Assembly: GCF_003024675.1 (NCBI RefSeq)
Contig: NZ_PYLP01000006.1
Location: 48,981 to 112,980, forward strand
DNA: 64,000 nt
Origin: Faecalibacillus faecis
GTDB taxonomy: Bacteria > Bacillota_I > Bacilli_A > Erysipelotrichales > Coprobacillaceae
Reading direction: 5' to 3'
Shown here: in pieces, positions 15,395-23,300 of the stretch
Layout of the letters: every line of letters starts with the position of its first letter
Position numbering within the stretch: the stretch's first letter is position 1
Notes under the pieces: model-generated
Seen by the model: the letters and a program-made list of their open reading frames with translations, nothing else
Databases searched by the model: none
What the model was told of the DNA's origin: nothing
Program-made: the position numbers and the translations under genes

Positions 15395-15673
15395 ATGAAG
15401 ATAACATTACTGTCAAAACCAGGTTTTTCAGGAAATATGCTGGTTCGTAAAATAGAAGAAGTAGCTAAAAGTCAATTAATGGATATTGAAGTGTTTTTAA
15501 ATGAACATTTACAAGAGGCTGATGTGGTTTTACTTACGCCACAAAGAAGTGAAGATTTAAAGGAAATTAAAAAGGTGGTTAAAGTGCCAGTAGCCGTAAT
15601 TTCTTTAAAAGATTATGGTTTGTTAGATGGAAGTAGTATTATAAAATATGCAAAACAGTTGATTCAAAAATAA
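15395..15673 (+). CDS. lactose/cellobiose-type PTS IIB-like protein lacking the active cysteine
   Basis: A 92-residue protein with the fold pattern of PTS_IIB: a first strand ITLLSKPGFSGNMLVRKIEE, then VVLLTP and VPVAVISLKDYGLLDG. In active IIB proteins the loop after strand one begins with the phosphorylated Cys (C-x-x-G-x-S). Here Ser occupies that place (LLSKPGFSG). It may be a regulatory or dead paralogue. The ATG at 15395 has TTGGAGG upstream. A terminator follows, so it is separate from the NagE-type PTS. Confidence 0.65.
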   Translation: MKITLLSKPGFSGNMLVRKIEEVAKSQLMDIEVFLNEHLQEADVVLLTPQRSEDLKEIKKVVKVPVAVISLKDYGLLDGSSIIKYAKQLIQK

Positions 15674-15686
15674 TGATAATGTATTA

Positions 15687-15735
15687 AAGGACCATGAGAT
15701 GTTTTTTTTAGAAGAAATCTCATGGTCTTTATTTT
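15687..15735 (+). terminator. terminator after the IIB-like gene
   Basis: GGACCATGAGAT pairs with ATCTCATGGTCT (one G-U pair) around a 16-nt loop, then TTATTTTG. Confidence 0.8.
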
Positions 15736-15802
15736 GTAAAATCAAATAAATATAAAACAGATATATTTTTAAGTTAAAATAAAATATTTTCTATTAGCTA
15801 TT

Positions 15803-15823
15803 TTGACTAGACAAGAGTATAAT
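15803..15823 (+). promoter_or_regulatory. GntR/NagR-like box and -10 element of the GlcNAc PTS gene
   Basis: TTGACTAGACAA (15803-15814) differs by one base from the perfect palindrome TTGTCTAGACAA at 20101. TATAAT follows at 15818-15823. Related boxes stand before the GH20 and GH84 genes. They resemble the sites of NagR/YvoA-type GntR repressors. No such repressor is encoded in this window. Confidence 0.65.
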
Positions 15824-15891
15824 AAATCCTATGAATATATGTTTGTTTGTATTTTTTAGTGATATAAAAAGTACTTAAAAAGGAGGTAGCT

Positions 15892-17325
15892 ATGAAATAT
15901 ATACAGCGATTAGGTAAATCATTAATGCTACCTGTTTCAATTATGCCCATTGCAGCACTTCTTAAAGGAATAGGATATTGGATTGATCCTACTGGATGGG
16001 GTGTACATAGTCCGCTAGCGGCTTTATTAATTACTTCTGGTGGGACAATTATTGATAATCTTCCTATTCTATTTGCATTAGCTGTTGCTATGGAAATGTC
16101 TAAAAAAAGAGATACATTTATTGCATTGAGTACACTTGCTTGCTATATGACAATGACAACTATTTTATCACCTAAATGTATTTCTTTAATGATGCAAATT
16201 CCAGAATATGATGTGGATTTGGCATTTCATAATATCCAAAGTGCTTTTATAGGAATATTGATAGGACTTATTGTTTTTATTTCTTTTCAAAAATTTGATC
16301 AAAAGCGTTTACCGCAATTTTTATCTTTTTTTGATGGCAAAAGATTTGCGTCAATTATCGCAATAGGTATCACGCTCATTACTTCTTTGCTTTTTATTTA
16401 TATTTGGCCTACTTGTTATCATTTCTTTATTTATTTTGGAAGAGAAATATCAAAATTAGGACCATTAAGTGCAGGAATTTATGGTGTGTTAAATCGTTTA
16501 TTGATTCCTACCGGTTTGCATCATGCTTTAAATTCTGTATTCTGGTTTGACGTTGCAGGTATTAATGATATTGGAAAGTTTTGGGGAACGATTTCAGGTG
16601 GGGTTAAAGGTACGACAGGAATGTATCAAGCTGGATTTTTCCCAGTAATGATGTTTGGTTTACCTGGAGCTGCTTTAGCAATGTATCATTGTTCTAAAAA
16701 AGAAAATAAAAAAAAAGTAGGTTCCATTTTATTTTCAGCAGCGTTGGCTTCGTTTTTTACAGGTGTTACGGAACCTTTAGAGTTTGCTTTTATGTTTGTT
16801 GCACCTATTCTTTATTTAATTCATGCCTTCCTTACAGGAATGATGCTTTTTATTGCTGCAAGTCTTAAATGGATGGCTGGTTTTGGTTTTTCAGCTGGAT
16901 TAATTGATTATATATTGAGTTTTAAATCGCCGTTTGCGAATAACATATTATTTTTAATCCCTTTAGGAGTTATTTGCGGTGTCATTTATTATGTTATTTT
17001 TAGAATGTTGATTTTACGATATGATCTTATGACACCTGGAAGAGAAAAAATACAACCAAAAGAAGAAAAAACAAAAGCATTTACTTATGATGATATGTCA
17101 ATTGAATTATTAGATGCACTAGGTGGAAAAACTAATGTTTTATGTGTTGACCACTGTATTACACGATTACGTGTGGAAGTAAAAAATATATCAATAATAG
17201 ATAAACAGGCTCTATCAAATATGAATTTCTCTCACATTGTTGAAACAAGCGAGCACGAAATACAAATTATTATAGGAACTGAAGTTCAATTTATTGCTGA
17301 GATATTAAATGAAATATTAATGTAG
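15892..17325 (+). CDS. N-acetylglucosamine-type PTS transporter, IICB
   Basis: A 477-residue membrane permease that imports and phosphorylates its sugar. The IIC domain (about 1-385) begins with LGKSLMLPVSIMPIAALL and contains LLIPTGLHHALNSVFWF and FTGVTEPLEFAFMFVAP, as in the glucose/GlcNAc family. The IIB domain (about 400-477) has the phosphorylated Cys at residue 422 in DHCITRLRVEV. There is no IIA domain, so a separate IIA supplies phosphate. GlcNAc specificity is inferred from similarity to NagE and from the regulon with GH20 and GH84 hexosaminidases. AAAAGGAGG precedes the start. The antiterminator gene follows by 12 bp. Confidence 0.88.
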   Translation: MKYIQRLGKSLMLPVSIMPIAALLKGIGYWIDPTGWGVHSPLAALLITSGGTIIDNLPILFALAVAMEMSKKRDTFIALSTLACYMTMTTILSPKCISLMMQIPEYDVDLAFHNIQSAFIGILIGLIVFISFQKFDQKRLPQFLSFFDGKRFASIIAIGITLITSLLFIYIWPTCYHFFIYFGREISKLGPLSAGIYGVLNRLLIPTGLHHALNSVFWFDVAGINDIGKFWGTISGGVKGTTGMYQAGFFPVMMFGLPGAALAMYHCSKKENKKKVGSILFSAALASFFTGVTEPLEFAFMFVAPILYLIHAFLTGMMLFIAASLKWMAGFGFSAGLIDYILSFKSPFANNILFLIPLGVICGVIYYVIFRMLILRYDLMTPGREKIQPKEEKTKAFTYDDMSIELLDALGGKTNVLCVDHCITRLRVEVKNISIIDKQALSNMNFSHIVETSEHEIQIIIGTEVQFIAEILNEILM

Positions 17326-17337
17326 GGAGAAATAAAA

Positions 17338-18168
17338 TTGAAAATTATAAAAATATTTAATAATAATAGTATTGCAGCATTATCTGATGAATTAGGAGAT
17401 ATTATTTTGACAGGGTCAGGTATTGGCTTTCAAAAGAAAATAGGTGATTTAGTAGATGAGTCACATATTGAAAAAACATATATTTTTAAAGATAAAAGCG
17501 AAAAACGGTTACGTAGAGCAATTGATGATATTGAACCTATTTACTATGAAATTACAAGCTTGTTAGTTAATAAAGCAACAAATGAATTAAGTACACAATT
17601 TTATGGAGAAATCTTTTTAGCAATTAGTGATCACATTGCCTTTGCTATTAAACGTAAAAAAGAAAAGATAGATTTACCTAATGTTGTTTTATCAGAGACG
17701 AAAGCGATATATAAAAAGGAATACCAACTGGGATTATGGGCTATAAAACTTATTAAAGAAAAGATTGGAATTCAATTAGAAGAAGCAGAAGCAGGATATA
17801 TTGCTTTGCATTTAGTAAATTTTTCAACAAAAAATAGTTCACAAAATACATCTAAAATAGTAAATTTTGTAAAAGATGTTTTTGAAGTAATTGAGCAAAC
17901 TATGAATATAAAATTAGAATTAGATTCAATCAATTATGCAAGGTTATCAACACATCTTAAATTTTTAGCGGAAAGAGTTTTTCGTAATGATATTGAAAAT
18001 ACGATGGATACAACAGAAAATATAAGAGATATGTTAAAAGAAAATATTCGATTATCATTATGCATTAATCGAATAAAAAAAATGATTAAAAGTAAATATA
18101 ATTATACACTTGCGCCAGATGAACAAACTTATTTATGTATTCATATAAAAAAGAATTGTCACATTTAA
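17338..18168 (+). CDS. BglG/LicT-family transcriptional antiterminator
   Basis: A 276-residue RNA-binding antiterminator. The CAT domain (residues 1-55, MKIIKIFNNNSIAAL and LTGSGIGFQKKIGD) binds RAT hairpins in nascent mRNA. Two PRD domains (about 65-170 and 170-276) carry conserved His such as EIFLAISDHIAFAI and ALHLVNF for PTS-dependent phosphorylation. It starts with TTG, 12 bp after the PTS gene. Two RAT/terminator leaders lie downstream (18219-18293 and 20172-20240), so its targets are the GH20 and GH84 genes. When the PTS is busy importing sugar it should be active and let transcription through. Confidence 0.92.
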   Translation: MKIIKIFNNNSIAALSDELGDIILTGSGIGFQKKIGDLVDESHIEKTYIFKDKSEKRLRRAIDDIEPIYYEITSLLVNKATNELSTQFYGEIFLAISDHIAFAIKRKKEKIDLPNVVLSETKAIYKKEYQLGLWAIKLIKEKIGIQLEEAEAGYIALHLVNFSTKNSSQNTSKIVNFVKDVFEVIEQTMNIKLELDSINYARLSTHLKFLAERVFRNDIENTMDTTENIRDMLKENIRLSLCINRIKKMIKSKYNYTLAPDEQTYLCIHIKKNCHI

Positions 18169-18170
18169 AA

Positions 18171-18293
18171 TGTAAGCGCTCGACAACAACTGTATATTCT
18201 CGTTATTGTATAGACAATGATTGTTACTTTAATTAGGCAAGACCAAATATATAGACGACATTTTTTATGTTGTTTTTATGTTTGGTTTTTTTT
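18171..18293 (+). promoter_or_regulatory. cre-like site, NagR-like box, RAT and terminator leader of the GH20 pseudogene
   Basis: In order: TGTAAGCGCTCGAC (18171-18184), a cre-like site; TTGTATAGACAA (18206-18217), one base from the perfect box; a RAT starting GATTGTTACTTTAATTAGGC (18219-18244); and a terminator pairing GACCAAA (18241-18247) with TTTGGTTTTTTTT (18281-18293). The RAT and the terminator share GACC, so protein binding to the RAT prevents termination. The same layout recurs before the GH84 gene. Confidence 0.85.
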
Positions 18294-18313
18294 AAAAGAA
18301 AGGGAATAAGAAT

Positions 18314-20085
18314 ATGAAATTGAAAAAGAAAAGTATTACGCTGTCCTTACATTATCTATGTCGATGAGTTCAGTTCTAGCGATTGTGCCAGTTTATGCAG
18401 AGGTGGCCAACAAAATTTAGCGTTAAACAAAACGGCTTATGTTTCAAATGAATATGAAAGTATGCCAAGAAAAAATTTAACAGATAAAATTATTTTAAAT
18501 CAGATTTATAACGCAAGATATGTACGCTTATATATTGACTTATATACTTCAAATGATCTTGTTTTTGATGAACAAACAACAGTACATGTTGGCGCAGATG
18601 AATACAATGCAGATAAAGAAGCTTATCGTCGATTCTCTGATGATAAGTTGAAATATGTACAAGATACGGGAAGAACAGCGCGTATTTTGGGAAGTTAAAC
18701 ACAATGTTTGGGGAATACAGCGGTAAGAAGCAAAGATGTTCAAATGAACTTATGGAACTTTGGTTATGCAACTATGGAACAAATGTATGAACAAGATTAT
18801 GATTTAATCGATTGTAATGATGGTCATTACTACATTGTTCCTAATGCCGGATATTATTATGATTATTTAAAAGATGGTATTTTATATAATCAAGAAATTA
18901 ATTCTATTGGGAATGTAACAATTCTTGTTGGGAATGAACAAATGCTTGGAGGGCTATTGCTGTATGGAACGGCATGACAGATTATTTAGAAAATGGTATT
19001 GGTGAATATGATGTTTATGATCGTTTACAAAATTTAATTCCATTATTTGGTGCTAAATTATGGGGTAAAGATGATAAAACTTTAAGCCAAGAGAATAATT
19101 TAAGAGTTACACTTGGAGATGCTTCAGGTACAAATTTTGGTTATGAAACGATAAAGATGAAAACGATATTGCTCATTATGATTTAGGTAATTTAGGTTAA
19201 TTAAAAGATTATGAAAATATTGAACTTGCTTTATTAGATAGTCATGATACTTTACATTTATTAGGTGATAAGAGTTATGTTTCTACATCATTTAATATAG
19301 TTGGTTTAAATAATGATTTACATGTTAAAGTTAAACATGATTCTTCAAGCAAAGATGAACAGATTTTATTTGAAAGTAGTTATGGAGCCATTAAAGCTGT
19401 TCAAAAAGAGACTGGTAAAGCAGGATTAAGTAGAGAAAATCATGATTATTCATTTGATTATGAATTACCAGTTAATCAATGGGTTGAATTAGAATTTAAA
19501 AATAGAAAAGAAGTCATTGAATTATATGTAAATGGGCAATTAGTAGATATACTTGATGATGAACAAGTAAATGGTAAATTATTAAAAGCAACAATGATGA
19601 TTCCTTTTGAAAGAATTGGAAGTAAAGAACATGCTTTTGTAGGATATGTAGATGATATTCGATTAGGTTCACAAAAACATTTGTTTCAACAATGGAATTA
19701 GACTATTTAGTAACAAGTGCAAGTATTATTGCTTAAGAATCAGAAAATAAACAATTATAAGATATTATTAAAGAAGCCCAAAATGTTGTAGATAATCATG
19801 ATGCTTCAAAAGAAAAAATAGATGAAGCTGTGATAAATTTAGAAAAAGCAATGAATAATCTAAAGAAAGTAGAAACTTCTACTAAAAATGATGATTCATC
19901 ATCTAAAAAAGACGAAGAATCAAATTATAGTATCTACAAACAAAGACAATAGAAAACAAAAGAATACATCAACTGCTAAAACGGGTGATGAAGCAAATGT
20001 TATTTTATTTGTATGGATGGCATTTATATCATGGTTGGGTATTAAAAAAAGAAGATTTATAGTCAATAAATACCACTACAAGTAA
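18314..20085 (+). pseudogene. broken GH20 beta-N-acetylhexosaminidase with LamG-like module and KTGD anchor
   Basis: A decayed surface enzyme read across at least five frame breaks and stops. A signal-peptide trace (SMSSVLAIVPVYAE) leads to NLALNKTAYVSNEYE. VHVGADEYNADKEAYRRF holds the GH20 catalytic Asp-Glu pair, and the downstream barrel follows (VQMNLWNFGYATMEQMYEQD, YYIVPNAGYYYDYLKDG, LFGAKLWGKDD). A LamG-like module (about 19250-19680) and a FIVAR-like helix follow, then AKTGD with a membrane helix and a KKRR tail. The first half of the barrel is missing entirely. It would have released terminal GlcNAc or GalNAc from glycans. The intact leader shows it was once co-regulated with GH84. 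Confidence 0.82.
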
Positions 20086-20099
20086 GTAGTGGTATTTAA

Positions 20100-20240
20100 T
20101 TTGTCTAGACAAAATTATTGTAACCGCTTGCATAGACAAACAAGACATGTTACAATACAAGACGTAAATACGGATTGTTACTTTAAGTAGGCAAGACCAA
20201 ATAACTTACACTTTTTTAGCGTGGTTTATTTGGTCTTTAT
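20100..20240 (+). promoter_or_regulatory. promoter, NagR-like boxes, cre and RAT/terminator leader of the GH84 gene
   Basis: TTTGTCTAGACAAA (20100-20113) is a perfect palindrome. TGTAACCGCTTGCA (20119-20132) is a cre-like site overlapping the -35 TTGCAT (20128-20133). After 17 bp the -10 is TACAAT (20151-20156). A second box, TTGCATAGACAA, spans 20128-20139. The RAT runs 20172-20198 (GGATTGTTACTTTAAGTAGG opening). The terminator pairs AGACCAAATAA (20194-20204) with TTATTTGGTCT (20226-20236), followed by a T tract. Carbon catabolite repression, a GntR-type repressor and antitermination therefore all act on one gene. Confidence 0.9.
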
Positions 20241-20320
20241 TTTTTGCTCTTGTATTTGCAAATTAAAATTACATTATTCATTTAAGGGAGCAGTAATGTA
20301 AATAAGGAAGGAAGAAGAAT

Positions 20321-23300
20321 ATGAAAGAGAAGGTAAAAAAAATCATTGCAGTGGTACTTACATTTTTAATGTCTATTGGATGTGTTCAATCTTATCCAAT
20401 GGTAAGTGCCTTGGAAAGTGATTATGAGGTTTATCCTAATCCTCATATGATGGAATATCAAGATGGTTCATTTGATATAACATCAAATGTCAATATAGTC
20501 TATGAAGATGGTATTGATGAATATACAAGGGATAGACTCAATGAAGTGCTAGCTATTAAAAAGATTAATGCTACAACTTCAACAGAAGTTAAAGAAGATC
20601 AAACAAATATTTTAGTAGGTATAAAAGGCTCTAATCAATATGTTGATCAATATGCTGGTGAACATTATACAGTAAAAACAAGTAATTTATTTGATCAATT
20701 AGATTCTTACTTATTAAAAGTTGATAATGGAAAAATTACTGTTTTAGGTAAAGATACAGATGCAGCTTTTTATGGTCTTACAAGTTTGTATCATATTTTT
20801 AAACAATTAGACGGAACAAATATCCGCAACTTTACAATGGAAGATTATGCTAATGTTGCAAGTCGTGGATTTATTGAAGGTTACTATGGGAATCCATGGT
20901 CTACAACGGATCGTATAAAATTAATGGAATGGGGAGGATACTACAAGTTGAATTCTTATTTCTATGCTCCTAAAGATGATCCAAAACATAATTCTAAATG
21001 GCGAGAACTTTATACAAACGAAGAAATTGAAACAAAAATCAAACCTCTTGCAGAAGCAGGAAATAAATCAAAATGTCGTTTTGTCTTCGCTTTACATCCT
21101 TATATGTATGATGCAATTAGATATAATAGTGAAGAAAACTATCAAAATGATTTAAAAGTTTTACAAGCTAAATTTGAACAAGTAATACAAGCAGGAGTAC
21201 GTCAAATTGCTATTTTAGCTGATGATGCAGGTAATGTCGGTGGTGAAAATTATACAAGAACATTAACAGATATGACAGCATGGTTAAAAGAAATGCAAAA
21301 AACATATCCAGATTTAAAATTAACATTACCATTCTGCACACAAGAATATATGTATAATGGACAAGGTTATTATCGAAATTTCCCGGAAAATATTCAAATT
21401 GTCATGACAGGTGGTAGAGTTTGGGGAGAAGTAACAAATGATTTCACAACGACATTTACTAATAATGTGGGACGTGGACCTTATATGTGGATCAACTGGC
21501 CATGTACAGATAACTCTAAAAAACATTTGATCATGGGTGGTTATACAACATTCTTACATCCAGGTGTAGATCCAAACAAGATTCAAGGAATTGTTTTAAA
21601 TCCAATGCAACAATCTGAACCAAGCAAAGTTGCAATTTTTGGTAATGCATGTTATTCATGGAATATCTGGCAAAGTGAAGAAGAAGCACAAAGATGTTGG
21701 AACGCTTCCTTTAAATATGTTGATCATAATAGTGCTCTTGAAACGAAAGCATCAGCTGCTTTAAGAGAACTTTCAAAACATATGATCAATCAAAATATGG
21801 ATGGTCGTGTTACAGCCTTACAAGAATCAGTTGACTTAAAAGATCGTTTAGCTAGTTTTAAAGAAGCTATCTCTAATGGGACAACAATCAGTGATGAACA
21901 ATTTGAAGATTTACTCAATGAATTTACAATTTTAAAAAATGCGAGTGCTACTTATAGAGCACAAGCAGGTGATACAAGAGTAAAAGATCAAATTGTCTAT
22001 TGGTTAAATTGTTGGGATGATACAACAGATGCAGCAATTAATTATATTAAAGCCATTAAAGCAGCGCAAGATGGTGATGCAAATGATAAAATTTGGGATC
22101 TTTATGCAGCAGGACAAGCTGCTTTTGAAAAATCAAAAACTTATGGATTTAATTATGTTGATCATTTAGAATATGCCGAAGTAGGTGTTCAACACATTGT
22201 ACCATTTATTAAAACAATGGATTCTTATTTAGGTGATATTGCTTCAACAATTGTTGATCCAAATAAACAAGTAATTAAATTCATTACAAATCGTAACGAT
22301 ATGCCAACAGGTAATACAGATTATGTATTTGATAATAAAGTGAATACGGAAATTGTTTATAAAACGCCAAATTCGATTAGTAAAGGAACTTATGTAGGAG
22401 TTACTTATACAAAAGCAATTGATATTGATAAAGTAACATTTAAATTAGGGACAAACGCGAATCCTAATGATACTTTTTCTAAAGCTAAAGTGCAATATAC
22501 AACAGATGGTAAAAAATGGGTTGATTTAAATGATCAAGAATATACTTTACCAAAAGATGTTGTATTAACTGATTTGAGATTAAAATCAGTTAGAGGAATA
22601 AGAATGATTGCTACTGAAGATAAATCTAATACATGGTTGGGTGTTAGAGATATTGTAATTAATGCCCAAGAAAAAGATGCAGGTACATTATCAACTGATA
22701 AATTAACACTTAAATCAGGGTCATTAAATGATTTATTAGATGATAGTGAAGATACATACGCACATTTTGCAGAAAGTCCTTATAAAGGTGGAGAAATTAA
22801 AGACTATTTACCAATTGATGCAAGTATCACATTAACTTTCAACAAAGAAAAAACATTAAGAACAATTCATTTTGCACAAGATGCAGGAAATGATAAATCA
22901 ACAAAATATGTGATTGAATATACAACAGATGGACAAAACTGGACAGCTATACAAGAATATAATGGAGATGCATCTGTTGAATTAGATGTAACAAGCCAAA
23001 ATATTAAAGCGAAAGCAATTCGTATTAGAAACTTAGAATTACATTTACAAGATAGTGCATCTGGATATTGGTGGAAAGTTAAAACATTTAAAATGGATGA
23101 TTCAGGACAAATCAATGCAACATTTATGTATACAGATGTATGGGGAATTTATCAAGGAACAGTTGCTAACTTAACAGATGATGATGATTCAACAGATGTG
23201 GAATTTCGGACATCAGGAGATATAACAAGAAAAGGTGATTATATTGGTTGGGATTTAGGTAAAGAAACGGCTATTGGTAAAATTCATGCAGCAATTGGTG

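Noticed and set aside
18490..18771. Minus-strand frames opposite the GH20 pseudogene
   Set aside because: They mirror the coding bias of the decayed + strand gene and show no protein family features.
19888..20085. Independent small gene with a KTGD anchor
   Set aside because: It is the last piece of the broken GH20 gene; no start signals of its own.
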